Shown in pieces: positions 1 through 8,231 of a stretch of 34,878 nucleotides of DNA. The DNA is taken from NCBI GenBank assembly GCA_016868205.1, contig VGHR01000022.1, forward strand, positions 1 through 34,878, read 5' to 3'. The position numbers and the translations under genes are program-made. Each line of letters begins with the position of its first letter. Positions within the stretch are counted from its first letter, which is position 1. The notes below the pieces were generated by a model, which made no database searches, was not told the origin of the DNA, and saw only the letters and a program-made list of their open reading frames with translations. This DNA is from Betaproteobacteria bacterium (GTDB lineage: Bacteria; Pseudomonadota; Gammaproteobacteria; Burkholderiales; Burkholderiaceae_C).

Positions 1-679
1 CCAGGGGCGCGCTGGCTTGCGGGAAAGCAAGCATCAGGGTCCAGCATGGCGCGACCCGGACCGCCTGTAGGCGTTCCTGAATTTCAGCGCCGACCTGTGA
101 GGCGCGCAGCAGCGCTGCAGCCTGCACCGAGGGCAGGGCCAGCATGACTGCATCAAAGCCCGCATGAACCTGGGCCTGTGCTCCCGGCCCCTCGGTTTGC
201 AACTGCCAGCGGCCGCTGCGCAGTCGATCGGCTACGATGCGCGTGACCAAAGTCTCCAGGTGAATGTGGCTGAGCGGCTCGGCCCACAGACGCGGAAGGC
301 CCTGCATACCCGGGGTGGCCACCCAATGCGGCTCGGCATCGGGGCCAGAGGCTGCGGCGATTCGGCCGGCCTCGTCCATGATGCGCACGGTGCTGACCTG
401 CCAGCGCGAGAGCACGCCACCGGCCGTCTCGAGGGCCCGCTCGAAACGCTTGTCCCGGACGGTGAAATACTGGGTACCGTGGTCAAAGCCGCCAAATTCG
501 GTACGCCGCGTCGCCATACGGCCACCCGGCCCCCGGCTTTTCTCGAACACGCTGACCTGGTGACCAGCCTGCGCCAAAGTACGGGCGCAGGCAATGCCTG
601 CCATACCAGCCCCGATCACGGCGACTGACCGGGGTGCGGTCAAGGCCGTTGGGGAGGTGGTGTTTTTTTGCTGGGCCAT
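1..679 (-). CDS. NAD(P)/FAD-dependent oxidoreductase, renalase-like (partial)
   Basis: The minus-strand frame opens with ATG at 679 and stays open to the window edge, so about 226 N-terminal residues are present and the C-terminus is missing. Residues 19-28 (VAVIGAGMAG) are a Rossmann dinucleotide-binding GxGxxG motif. Glu46 ends the second beta strand, where it would bind the FAD ribose, and GGRMATR at residues 53-59 is the usual follow-on motif of flavin amine oxidases and renalase-like proteins. FDHGTQYF near residue 66 also fits that family. The substrate cannot be told from the sequence. It is divergent from the pirin gene, with about 140 bases between them. The family call is firm; any specific reaction would be a guess. 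Confidence 0.85.
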   Translation of the reverse strand, partial: MAQQKNTTSPTALTAPRSVAVIGAGMAGIACARTLAQAGHQVSVFEKSRGPGGRMATRRTEFGGFDHGTQYFTVRDKRFERALETAGGVLSRWQVSTVRIMDEAGRIAAASGPDAEPHWVATPGMQGLPRLWAEPLSHIHLETLVTRIVADRLRSGRWQLQTEGPGAQAQVHAGFDAVMLALPSVQAAALLRASQVGAEIQERLQAVRVAPCWTLMLAFPQASAPL

Positions 680-732
680 GACTGGACTCTACACCCTTCA
701 GATCTGCGGGTTCGGGATTCAATCCTACGCGA

Positions 733-760
733 TTGTCTGGTATTGAAAGCATCTTACAGT
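733..760 (+). promoter_or_regulatory. candidate sigma-70 promoter for pirin
   Basis: TTGTCT (733-738) and TACAGT (755-760) are 16 bases apart and lie about 60 bases upstream of the pirin ATG, in the spacer between two divergent genes. This is a match by eye to the -35/-10 consensus only, and chance matches are common. Confidence 0.25.
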
Positions 761-820
761 GGCGTCCGAGTGATTAAAAATTGTCCAGTTTCTGACCCAG
801 CTTCAACATAGCGCCTGCCC

Positions 821-1522
821 ATGCTTACCCTCAGACCCTCGCGAGATCGCGGCTATGCCGATCACGGCTGGCTCAAGTCGTTTCACTCCTTCTCCTTTGC
901 GGGGTATCAAGACCCGGCGCACATGGGTTTTGGCAATCTTAGAGTCATCAACGAAGACCGTATCGAGCCCGGCACCGGTTTTGGCACGCACGGTCACCGC
1001 GATATGGAGATCATCAGCTATGTGATGTCTGGGGCTCTGGCCCATCAGGACAATATGGGCAACGGCGCGGCCATACTGCCCGGAGATGTGCAGCGCATGA
1101 GTGCCGGCCGTGGCGTCATGCACAGCGAGTTCAACCACAATGCGCAGGGACAGACGCATTTCTTGCAGATTTGGATACACCCGTCCCGTCAGGGCATAGA
1201 CCCAGGCTACGAGCAAAAGAGTTTTTCCCAGGCGCAAAAGCGCGGCCAGCTCCGCTTGGTGGCCAGCCCCGATGGCGCCAAGGGCTCGGTTACCCTGCAT
1301 GCCGATGCGCGCCTGTATGCGGGCCTGTTTGACGACCAGGAGTCGGCCTCGCTGGCCCTGGATCCTCGCCGCAAGACCTATGTGCACCTCATCAAGGGTC
1401 AGTTGCGGGTCAACGGCTACGATCTGCAGGGGGGGGATGCGGCCAAGCTCGATGGCGAGACGCGTTTGCACCTGGAGCGCGGCCTCGATGCCGAAGTGCT
1501 GGTGTTCGACTTGAGCGCCTGA
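821..1522 (+). CDS. Pirin family protein (YhaK-like)
   Basis: This 233-residue bicupin protein has the usual length of the bacterial pirin/YhaK family. The N-terminal cupin carries the full set of family metal ligands: His57 and His59 in FGTHGHRDME, and His101 and Glu103 in GVMHSEFNH. Members bind Fe(II) or other metals; some act as quercetin 2,3-dioxygenases and others as regulators or redox sensors in the cytoplasm. The sequence does not show which applies here. The ATG at 821 directly precedes the conserved start (LTLRPSRDRG). The flavodoxin-like gene begins 20 bases after its stop in the same direction, which suggests co-transcription and a redox or quinone-related context. Confidence 0.92.
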   Translation: MLTLRPSRDRGYADHGWLKSFHSFSFAGYQDPAHMGFGNLRVINEDRIEPGTGFGTHGHRDMEIISYVMSGALAHQDNMGNGAAILPGDVQRMSAGRGVMHSEFNHNAQGQTHFLQIWIHPSRQGIDPGYEQKSFSQAQKRGQLRLVASPDGAKGSVTLHADARLYAGLFDDQESASLALDPRRKTYVHLIKGQLRVNGYDLQGGDAAKLDGETRLHLERGLDAEVLVFDLSA

Positions 1523-1542
1523 TTTTTTTCCCGGAGTTTTCT

Positions 1543-2100
1543 ATGTCTCAGATAACGGTTGTCTACCACTCGGGCTACGGCCACACCCAGCGCATGGCGC
1601 AAGCCGTGGCCGAGGGGGCGCAAGCAGGGTTGATCGCAATTGATGCCGAAGGCAATATCCCGGCTTCGGCCTGGGACACGCTGGCCGAAGCCGATGCCAT
1701 CATCCTGGGCTCGCCCACTTACATGGGGACGGTCAGCTGGCAGTTCAAAAAGTTCGCTGACGCCTCGTCCAAGGCCTGGTATGCCCAGGCCTGGAAAGAC
1801 AAGCTCTTTGCCGGCTTTACCAACAGTGCGGCCCTCAACGGTGACAAGGGGTCGACGCTGACTTATCTGTTTACCCTGGCCATGCAGCATGGCGGTCTGT
1901 GGGTCAGCCAAGGGATCTTGCCCAGCAGCACCAAGACCGCCCGTCGGGACGACCCCAATTACCTCGGCTCCTATGCCGGCGCCATCGCCCAATCGCCGGC
2001 CGATGCCGGTGCGGGCGAGATGGCAGCCGGAGACTTGCAGACGGCTCGCGCCTTCGGCGCTCGTGTCGCTGAAGTCGCCACACGCTACCGCCGACGCTAG
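1543..2100 (+). CDS. Flavodoxin-fold NAD(P)H:quinone oxidoreductase (WrbA-like)
   Basis: The product has 185 residues. An N-terminal VVYHSGYGHTQRMA segment (about residues 5-18) is the FMN phosphate-binding loop of the WrbA/flavodoxin superfamily. ILGSPTYMGTVSWQFKKF (about 54-71) is the second FMN-contacting loop, and LFAGFTNSAA with a following GG segment near residue 118 matches the third. WrbA-type enzymes reduce quinones by two electrons using NAD(P)H. This protein is slightly short of the about 198 residues typical of WrbA, so a general 'flavodoxin family' label is safest. The sequence CCGGAG upstream is a weak ribosome binding site for the ATG. It probably forms a two-gene unit with pirin. 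Confidence 0.88.
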   Translation: MSQITVVYHSGYGHTQRMAQAVAEGAQAGLIAIDAEGNIPASAWDTLAEADAIILGSPTYMGTVSWQFKKFADASSKAWYAQAWKDKLFAGFTNSAALNGDKGSTLTYLFTLAMQHGGLWVSQGILPSSTKTARRDDPNYLGSYAGAIAQSPADAGAGEMAAGDLQTARAFGARVAEVATRYRRR

Positions 2101-2107
2101 CCAGCAC

Positions 2108-2134
2108 TTAATTGGGGTCAGAGTCCGATTTTTC
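2108..2134. repeat. REP-like GGGGTCAGAGTC fragment
   Basis: Between the flavodoxin gene and dnaE lies TTAATTGGGGTCAGAGTCCG followed by ATTTTTC. From memory, this AATTGGGGTCAGAGTC pattern is a widespread intergenic repeat in proteobacteria, often found near REP-associated (IS200-like) transposases. Only one copy is present and no transposase is near, so it would be a solitary relic. Confidence 0.4.
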
Positions 2135-2146
2135 ATGGGGCTTCCC

Positions 2147-2166
2147 GACTCTCAGGGATGAGAGTC
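2147..2166 (+). terminator. Perfect hairpin upstream of dnaE
   Basis: GACTCTCA, loop GGGA, TGAGAGTC gives a perfect 8-bp stem with a tetraloop, located between the flavodoxin stop and the dnaE start. No T-run follows, so it may be a weak or Rho-assisted terminator, a part of the adjacent repeat, or a leader hairpin of dnaE. Confidence 0.35.
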
Positions 2167-2198
2167 TCGTGACCTGAGCTGAGCCTAGAATCGTTCGC

Positions 2199-5100
2199 AT
2201 GTTCGTTCACCTGCGCACCCACACCGAGTTTTCCGTCGTCGACGGCATGTTGCGAATCGACGATCTGGCGCAGGCTGCCGCCGCTGATCGGCAGCCTGCG
2301 CTGGCTATCACCGACCTGAACAACCTGTTTGGCGCGGTCAAGTTTTACAAGGCGGCGCGTGCGTCCGGGGTGAAGCCCTTGATCGGCGCTGATGTTTGGG
2401 TGCAGACACCGGGCCGCGAGGAGAGCGCCGCCGCGGCGCGCTTGCTGCTGTTGGCGCAAAATCAGCGGGGCTACCTCAATTTGTGCGAGCTGCTGACCCG
2501 AGCCTGGACTTCCAATGTGCAGCGCGATCTGGCTGTTATCAAGTCAGTCTGGCTGGAGGAGTTGTCGGAGGGCTTGATTGCGCTCTCGGGTGCAAACAGC
2601 GGTGCAGTCGGCCAGGCTCTGCTGCAAGGCGACGAGTCGCGCGCCAGTGCGATCGCCCTGCATCTGGCCAGCCTGTTCCCTCACCGCTTTTACCTGGAGC
2701 TGCAGCGGGCCGATCAACCCGACGATGAGCGCCATGTGGTCGCTGCGGTGCGTTTGGCCAGTCGGCTTGGTCTGCCGGTGGTCGCAACCCATCCGGTGCA
2801 GTTCGCCTGCCCCGATGACTTCGAGGCGCACGAGACCCGGGTGTGTATTGCACAGGGACAGACGCTGGGCAATGCGCGTCGGCCGCGTTGGTTCACTCAG
2901 TCTCAGTATTTCAAGTCGCGAGCGGAGATGGCGGCCCTTTTTGCCGACATCCCGTCGGCGCTGGCCAATGCGGTGGAGATCGCCCGTCGCTGCAGTCTGG
3001 TGCTTGAACTGGGCAGACCGCAGCTGCCTGACTATCCCACGCCTGTTCAGGATGGCGTTCCCATGCCCATCGACCAGTATTTCAGGCGTGCTTCGCGCGA
3101 GGGCCTGACGCAGCGTCTGCGGGCCTTGTTCCCCGACCCATCGTTGCTCGAGACCCGTCGTGCCGAGTACGAGCAACGCCTTGAATTTGAGATCGATGTG
3201 ATTCTCAAGATGGGGTTTCCAGGCTATTTCCTCATCGTCAGCGACTTTATCAACTGGGCCAAAACCCACGGCTGCCCGGTGGGACCGGGTCGCGGCTCGG
3301 GCGCCGGGTCTCTGGTCGCCTACGCCCTGGGCATCACGGACCTTGATCCGATCCAGTACAAGTTACTGTTTGAGCGCTTCCTCAATCCTGAGCGCGTTTC
3401 CATGCCCGACTTCGATATTGACTTTTGCCAGGCCAACCGCGATCGGGTCATCGACTATGTGAAAGCCAAGTACGGTCACGAGGCGGTCAGTCAGATCGCC
3501 ACCTTTGGCACGATGGCCGCGCGAGCGGTGATTCGTGATGTAGGCCGTGCGCTGGACATGCCGTATGGCCTGTGTGACGGCATCGCCAAGTTGGTGCCCA
3601 ACAAGCCCGGTATGACGGTGACCCTGCAGTACCCGCCCAAGCCCAAACCTGAAGGAGACAAAAACAACTATGTCCTCGAGCTCGAGCCAGTCCTGGCCGA
3701 GCGGGTGGCGCGCGAAGAAGAGGTTCGTACGCTGATTGAATTGGCCCAAAAACTCGAGGGGCTGACCCGCAATGTGGGTATGCACGCGGGCGGTGTGCTG
3801 ATTGCCCCGGGCAAGCTCACCGATTTTTGCCCGCTTTACGCCCAGCCCGGCAGCGACGCGGCGGTCAGTCAGTTCGACAAGGACGATGTCGACTCCATTG
3901 GCCTGGTCAAATTCGACTTTCTTGGCTTGGCCACCCTGACCGTTTTGGAGATGGCCCGTCAGCTCATCGTCGAGAGGCATCCGGCTCAGAAGAACTTTAG
4001 TTACGAATCGATTGCCCTCGACGACACTGCGACCTTTGATTTGTTCAGTCGGGGCCAGACCGAATCGGTGTTCCAGTTTGAAAGTACGGGGATGCAGCGC
4101 ATGTTGCGCGATGCCAAGCCCACCCGACTGGAAGACCTGATTGCACTCAATGCCTTGTATCGACCCGGGCCGATGGAGCTGATTCCCAGCTTCGTTGCCC
4201 GCAAGCACGGTCGTGAGCCGGTTCAGTACCCGCACCCGCTGGTCGAGTCGGTGCTGGCCGAAACCTACGGGATCATGGTGTATCAGGAGCAGGTGATGCA
4301 GACGGCCCAGCTGCTTGGCGGCTACAGCCTGGGCGGCGCTGATTTGCTGCGACGGGCCATGGGCAAGAAAAAACCTGAGGAGATGGCCGAGCATCGAGTG
4401 ATCTTCCGCAAAGGTGCAGCCGCAAAGGGTATAGGCGAGCAGCAGGCTGATGAGATTTTCACCCTGATGGAAGCCTTTGCCGGTTACGGCTTCAACAAGT
4501 CCCACGCAGCTGCCTATTCTCTGCTCGCCTATCACACCGCCTGGCTCAAGGTGCATTACCCGGCGGAGTTTTTTTGTGCAAACATGACGGTGGAGATGGA
4601 CGACACCGACAAGCTCAAGGTGTTGTACGCCGATGCAGTGCGCATGGGCCTGGTCTTTGAGGGTCCTGATGTCAATCGCGGCCAGTATCGATTCGAGCCC
4701 ATTGGCGACCGGCAGATTCGCTATGGGCTTGCCGCCATCAGGGGAACCGGCGAGCAGGCCATTGCCGCCATCGTCGCCGCCCGTGACGCGCAGGGGCCGT
4801 TTACTTCCTTGTATGACTTTTGCGTCCGCGTTGATCGCACGCGGCTGAATCGACGCACTGTTGAGGCCCTGATCAAGGCCGGTGCCTTCGACAGTTTGCA
4901 GCGCAACCGTGCCGCACTGCTGGCCTCGGTCGACCTGGCTCTCGACTTTGCCCAGGTGGCGCAAGCCAATGTCAACCAGGGTGGCTTGTTCGATGCCGAT
5001 CCGCAGCAGTCGCAGTCCCAGGAGCCGCCGCTGGTGGAAGCCCTGCCCTGGGGCGTGCGCGAGCGACTGACCCACGAGAAAACAGCGCTGGGATTTTTCC

Positions 5101-5702
5101 TTTCGGGACATCTTTTCGATGAGACTGAAAGTGAGGTGCGGCGCTTTGTCAGACGCCGCATTGGCGATCTGACGGAAGGCCGTGAGCCTCAGGTGATCGC
5201 CGCTATCGTCTCTGAAGTGCGGACAATCAATGGGCAGCGCGGCAAGTTGTATGTGATCAGGCTCGACGATAAATCAGGCGTGATCGAAGCGGCCGTGGAT
5301 GAAACTTTTTACAACCTCCACAAGACCTTGCTCTGCGAAGATCAGTTGCTCATTGCACAGGGGACGGTGCAGCCCGATCGCGCTTCGGGACTTCGCTTCA
5401 GGATGGCCCAGGCCTGGAGTCTGGAGTCGGCTCGCTGCCGCTTCGGCAAGTATGTGCGCATGGCGGTCAATGGCAGTGCGCCAGACATTGATCGCTTGCT
5501 GCGCGATTACCCCGCCCGGCGCGAGCACACCGATCAAGGCGAGCGTGTTTTGGGACTATCCGTACGCCTGAGCCTGTTCAGGGAGGGTGCTTGCGCCGAT
5601 CTGCAGTTGGGCGAGACCGCCCGCATCTACCCCAGTGATGCGGCTCTGGCCAGCATCCTGGCCCAGGCCGACAAGGGTTTGGCCCAGATCGTCTACGACT
5701 GA
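2199..5702 (+). CDS. dnaE: DNA polymerase III subunit alpha
   Basis: This 1167-residue protein is the catalytic C-family subunit of the replicative polymerase, close to the usual length of about 1160. The N-terminal PHP domain starts at once (FVHLRTHTEFSVVDG, residues 2-16). The active-site block PDFDIDF at residues 403-409 supplies catalytic Asp404 and Asp406, equivalent to E. coli Asp401 and Asp403. The third acidic residue is Asp573 in KFDFLGL. GRGSGAGSLVAYALG near residues 366-380 and YRPGPMELIPSFV near residues 652-664 are further palm and finger signatures. The C-terminal part holds the helix-hairpin-helix, OB-fold and tau-binding regions. It sits alone on the plus strand, converging on tolA. 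No strong ribosome binding site precedes the ATG, but homology begins at residue 2, so this start is well supported. Confidence 0.98.
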   Translation: MFVHLRTHTEFSVVDGMLRIDDLAQAAAADRQPALAITDLNNLFGAVKFYKAARASGVKPLIGADVWVQTPGREESAAAARLLLLAQNQRGYLNLCELLTRAWTSNVQRDLAVIKSVWLEELSEGLIALSGANSGAVGQALLQGDESRASAIALHLASLFPHRFYLELQRADQPDDERHVVAAVRLASRLGLPVVATHPVQFACPDDFEAHETRVCIAQGQTLGNARRPRWFTQSQYFKSRAEMAALFADIPSALANAVEIARRCSLVLELGRPQLPDYPTPVQDGVPMPIDQYFRRASREGLTQRLRALFPDPSLLETRRAEYEQRLEFEIDVILKMGFPGYFLIVSDFINWAKTHGCPVGPGRGSGAGSLVAYALGITDLDPIQYKLLFERFLNPERVSMPDFDIDFCQANRDRVIDYVKAKYGHEAVSQIATFGTMAARAVIRDVGRALDMPYGLCDGIAKLVPNKPGMTVTLQYPPKPKPEGDKNNYVLELEPVLAERVAREEEVRTLIELAQKLEGLTRNVGMHAGGVLIAPGKLTDFCPLYAQPGSDAAVSQFDKDDVDSIGLVKFDFLGLATLTVLEMARQLIVERHPAQKNFSYESIALDDTATFDLFSRGQTESVFQFESTGMQRMLRDAKPTRLEDLIALNALYRPGPMELIPSFVARKHGREPVQYPHPLVESVLAETYGIMVYQEQVMQTAQLLGGYSLGGADLLRRAMGKKKPEEMAEHRVIFRKGAAAKGIGEQQADEIFTLMEAFAGYGFNKSHAAAYSLLAYHTAWLKVHYPAEFFCANMTVEMDDTDKLKVLYADAVRMGLVFEGPDVNRGQYRFEPIGDRQIRYGLAAIRGTGEQAIAAIVAARDAQGPFTSLYDFCVRVDRTRLNRRTVEALIKAGAFDSLQRNRAALLASVDLALDFAQVAQANVNQGGLFDADPQQSQSQEPPLVEALPWGVRERLTHEKTALGFFLSGHLFDETESEVRRFVRRRIGDLTEGREPQVIAAIVSEVRTINGQRGKLYVIRLDDKSGVIEAAVDETFYNLHKTLLCEDQLLIAQGTVQPDRASGLRFRMAQAWSLESARCRFGKYVRMAVNGSAPDIDRLLRDYPARREHTDQGERVLGLSVRLSLFREGACADLQLGETARIYPSDAALASILAQADKGLAQIVYD

Positions 5703-5706
5703 GCCG

Positions 5707-5729
5707 GAAAGGGGGGCTGTACCCCTTTC
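5707..5729. terminator. Hairpin between convergent dnaE and tolA
   Basis: GAAAGGGG (5707-5714) pairs perfectly with CCCCTTTC (5722-5729) across a 7-base loop in the 25-base spacer between the two convergent genes, and its right arm touches the tolA stop codon. It could serve both strands. A U-tract is lacking on both sides, so intrinsic termination would be weak. Confidence 0.45.
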
Positions 5730-6663
5730 ACAGGGTGACGCGTATCTCCAGGCCCTCGCGCAACAGCATCTCGGGAATCTTTCCGTCGATGTCCCTGGGC
5801 ACCGTGCCCATTTTCCTGATGCCGCGCAGAACCGCCTCATCAAAAAGGCGATTACCGCTACCGGTGATGATCCGGGTCTCGCGGATTTCACCGTTGGGGG
5901 CCGTCTTGACCATGACCAGTACCGATGGCTGATCGGTGTCTGGATTGCTGTACTTGGTGTTGTCGCGGATCTGCTGTACGATGCGACCGGCATAGCTGGA
6001 GGAGGGCGCCGCCGACTGCACTGCGGCTCCTTTGGACTCGGCCGTACCGCTTCCTGCAGCCGTCTGTGGCGTGCTGGCCTTGGCCTGCTGCTGCGCGCGG
6101 CGCAGCTGGTCTTTACGCATTTCCTCTCCAAGCGCTGCGTCGCGTCGCTCCTCATCCTTGCGTGCTTTCTCGGCCTTGACTTGATCGGCTTTCTTTTTCT
6201 CGGCCAATTCGCGGTCGGCTTTCTCTTTGTCGGCCTTGCGTGCTTTCTCGCGTTCACGCCGGTCCCGCTCGGCCTGCTCCTTGGTTTGCTTGTCCTTCAA
6301 GGCTTTGGCCTCTTCCGACTTTTTGCGTTCGTTTTGTTGTCGGCGCTTTTCCAGAGCAATTTCGGCCTCGCGTTGCTGCGCCAGTTCGCGCATCGGCGGC
6401 GGCGATGCCGGCGCGGCCTGCGGTGGGGCAGGTGGCGGCTCGCTGGGGGGCGCCGGTGGCGGCGCTGCGGGGGCTGCCTCCTGCACGGCAGGTGACCAGA
6501 TCTCGGCGTTGAACGCGACCATGGGATCGGTACGCGTCCACTTGACGCCCCAGGCCAGCGCCAATACCAGCAAGCCATGGGCCAACAGGGACAGGATCAG
6601 GGCCGGCCCGAGCCCTGGCGGTGGCGGCGGCTGGAAGTCCAGATCGGAGGCGTTGACGGTCAT
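5728..6663 (-). CDS. tolA: Cell envelope integrity protein TolA
   Basis: The product has 311 residues from the ATG at 6663; an in-frame TTG two codons upstream (6669) is an alternative. A single membrane segment (about residues 18-38, LGPALILSLLAHGLLVLALA) anchors it in the inner membrane. A proline-rich stretch follows, then a long charged Ala/Lys/Glu/Arg-rich helix (about 100-205). The C-terminal domain is TonB/TolA-like (from YAGRIVQQIRDNTKY to the end). TolA transmits proton-motive force from TolQ-TolR across the periplasm to support outer membrane constriction at division. It is the last gene of the ten-gene minus-strand run, 15 bases after tolR. tolB and pal, which often follow tolA, are absent: dnaE converges immediately. 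Confidence 0.93.
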   Translation of the reverse strand: MTVNASDLDFQPPPPPGLGPALILSLLAHGLLVLALAWGVKWTRTDPMVAFNAEIWSPAVQEAAPAAPPPAPPSEPPPAPPQAAPASPPPMRELAQQREAEIALEKRRQQNERKKSEEAKALKDKQTKEQAERDRREREKARKADKEKADRELAEKKKADQVKAEKARKDEERRDAALGEEMRKDQLRRAQQQAKASTPQTAAGSGTAESKGAAVQSAAPSSSYAGRIVQQIRDNTKYSNPDTDQPSVLVMVKTAPNGEIRETRIITGSGNRLFDEAVLRGIRKMGTVPRDIDGKIPEMLLREGLEIRVTL

Positions 6664-6678
6664 CGCCAAGGACGCAAA

Positions 6679-7113
6679 TCAGGAGCCGGTTTGTACCGAC
6701 AGGGCGATGCGGGCCACCCCTGCTTTGTTCAGGGCGTCCATGACCTTGACCACGGTTTCGTAGCGTATCGACTTGTCGGCGCTGATCACGACGGGCGTGG
6801 GCGATTCGCCTTGGGTACTGGCGGGCTGCAGTTGTCGCACGGCCTCGCCGACCTGATCGAGGGTACTGGGCTTGGCTGACCCATCCCCGGCTTTGATCTC
6901 GATGCGCTCACTCTTGTCGATCATCACCTGGATCGGCTTGACGGGCTGCGCCGCCGCCTTGCCGACACGCGGCAAGGCGATCATGCTGGGCGTGATCAGG
7001 GGCGCGGTGACCATGAAAATGATGAGCAGCACCAGCATCACATCGATGAACGGCACCATATTGATTTCGTTGATGGTGCGGCGACCGCGGCCGCGGGCTT
7101 GAACGCCAGGCAT
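6679..7113 (-). CDS. tolR: Tol-Pal system protein TolR (ExbD/TolR family)
   Basis: This 144-residue protein has the ExbD/TolR layout: a short basic cytoplasmic N-terminus, a membrane helix beginning at NMVPFIDVMLVLLIIFMV (about residues 18-35), and a periplasmic domain. Asp24 in the helix matches the proton-channel aspartate of TolR (Asp23 in E. coli). PVVISADKSIRYETVVKVMD near the C-terminus is the standard TolR/ExbD periplasmic motif. TolR works with TolQ in the inner membrane to harness proton flow and drive TolA. Its start lies three bases after the tolQ stop, so the two are translated from one mRNA. The neighbours favour TolR over ExbD. Confidence 0.95.
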   Translation of the reverse strand: MPGVQARGRGRRTINEINMVPFIDVMLVLLIIFMVTAPLITPSMIALPRVGKAAAQPVKPIQVMIDKSERIEIKAGDGSAKPSTLDQVGEAVRQLQPASTQGESPTPVVISADKSIRYETVVKVMDALNKAGVARIALSVQTGS

Positions 7114-7116
7114 GGC

Positions 7117-7809
7117 TCAGTGACCCGACGCCGATTGGGCGCCCAGGTTGCGCTGCAAGATGTTGGAGAACTCCTCGATGAAAGTCTCCAGGCGGTTAGC
7201 CACACGGTCAATGTCGTGGGCGAAGCGGTTGTAAAAGATAACCGCCGGGATGGCCGCGAACAGGCCAATGGCCGTGGCGACCAAGGCCTCGGCGATACCC
7301 GGAGCGACTGTTGCCAGGGTCACTTGCTCCAGGCTGGCCAGCCCGGTGAAGGCGTGCATGATGCCCCACACCGTGCCGAAAAGACCGATGTAGGGTGCGA
7401 CCGAGCCAACAGTGCCCAGGAAGGGCAAATTCGACTCGACGGCATCGAGTTCGCGCTGGTAGCTTGCGCGCATGGCACGCCTTGCTCCGTCCAGCAGCGC
7501 CGCTACATCGGTGACCCGGCGCTCCTTGAGCTTTTGAAATTCGCGCATGCCACTGGCAAAGATGCGTTCCATCGGTCCGGTGCTTTTGGCATTGCGCAGC
7601 GCCGCAGCGTAAAGGTCGTTGAGGCTGGCGTCTGACCAAAAAGCCTTGTTGAATTCCTCGTTCATACTTTTGACCTGCCGCAGGCGCACAAGCTTGCTGA
7701 AGATGGCGGTCCAGCTGGCCAGGGACATGCCGACAAGGATCAGCACCACGGCCTTGACGACCCAGCTGGCGTTGAGCAGGAGTGGGATGATGGAGAGGTC
7801 TTGGTTCAT
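7117..7809 (-). CDS. tolQ: Tol-Pal system protein TolQ (MotA/TolQ/ExbB family)
   Basis: The product has 230 residues with three membrane segments: about 15-35 (SWVVKAVVLILVGMSLASW), about 135-155 and about 170-190. The signature between the last two, VGSVAPYIGLFGTVWGIMHAF, and the following TVAPGIAEALVATAIGLFAAIPAV are hallmarks of TolQ/ExbB. Five TolQ subunits form the proton channel around a TolR pair in the inner membrane. ybgC ends two bases upstream and tolR begins three bases downstream, the classic ybgC-tolQ-tolR-tolA order, which distinguishes it from ExbB. Confidence 0.96.
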   Translation of the reverse strand: MNQDLSIIPLLLNASWVVKAVVLILVGMSLASWTAIFSKLVRLRQVKSMNEEFNKAFWSDASLNDLYAAALRNAKSTGPMERIFASGMREFQKLKERRVTDVAALLDGARRAMRASYQRELDAVESNLPFLGTVGSVAPYIGLFGTVWGIMHAFTGLASLEQVTLATVAPGIAEALVATAIGLFAAIPAVIFYNRFAHDIDRVANRLETFIEEFSNILQRNLGAQSASGH

Positions 7810-7811
7810 GG

Positions 7812-8231
7812 TCAGGCGTGCAGTGAAGTCAAAACATGGGCAGGAATACGACTGGGCTTGAGGCTGGCATGATCGACCCAGCCTATGCGTATTGTGGCGT
7901 GGGCCAGCAGGCTGCGGCAGCTTTGCAGCCGGGCCTCTTGGCTTATCACCAGGCTACCGCGGCCCGTCTTGTCCAGCCGCGCAGTGACGCACAGCAGGTC
8001 GTCAAGTCGGGCTGGCTTGAGATAGCGGACATCGGTCTGACTGACCACAAAAAAACCGCCATCTTCACGGCGCAGGGTCTCTTGCCCCAGGCCCAGATGG
8101 CGCAGCCATTCGGTTCGCGCCCGTTCAAAAAACTTCAGGTAGTTGGCATAAAAGACGATGCCGCCGGCATCGGTGTCTTCCCAGTAAACCCGCACGGGCC
8201 ATTCAAAACCTGGTGCGCCGTCTTCAGCCAA
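7812..8231 (-). CDS. ybgC: Tol-Pal-associated acyl-CoA thioesterase YbgC
   Basis: The 139-residue hot-dog fold protein begins with WPVRVYWEDTDAGGIVFYAN (residues 11-30). Asp21 is the catalytic aspartate of the 4-hydroxybenzoyl-CoA thioesterase/YbgC family (Asp18 in Haemophilus). The family hydrolyses short acyl-CoA esters in the cytoplasm and is linked to phospholipid metabolism near the Tol complex. The start is a TTG at 8231, chosen because GGGGAGG lies five bases upstream and because the protein would otherwise lack residues before the conserved motif; a GTG at 8195 is the fallback. The start overlaps the end of the aminotransferase gene by eight bases, and tolQ starts two bases after the stop. 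Confidence 0.94.
   Translation of the reverse strand: MAEDGAPGFEWPVRVYWEDTDAGGIVFYANYLKFFERARTEWLRHLGLGQETLRREDGGFFVVSQTDVRYLKPARLDDLLCVTARLDKTGRGSLVISQEARLQSCRSLLAHATIRIGWVDHASLKPSRIPAHVLTSLHA

Noticed and set aside
3363-5111. A 582-codon open frame antisense to dnaE
   Set aside because: It lies fully inside dnaE, has no recognisable domain, and long antisense frames are expected opposite GC-rich genes.
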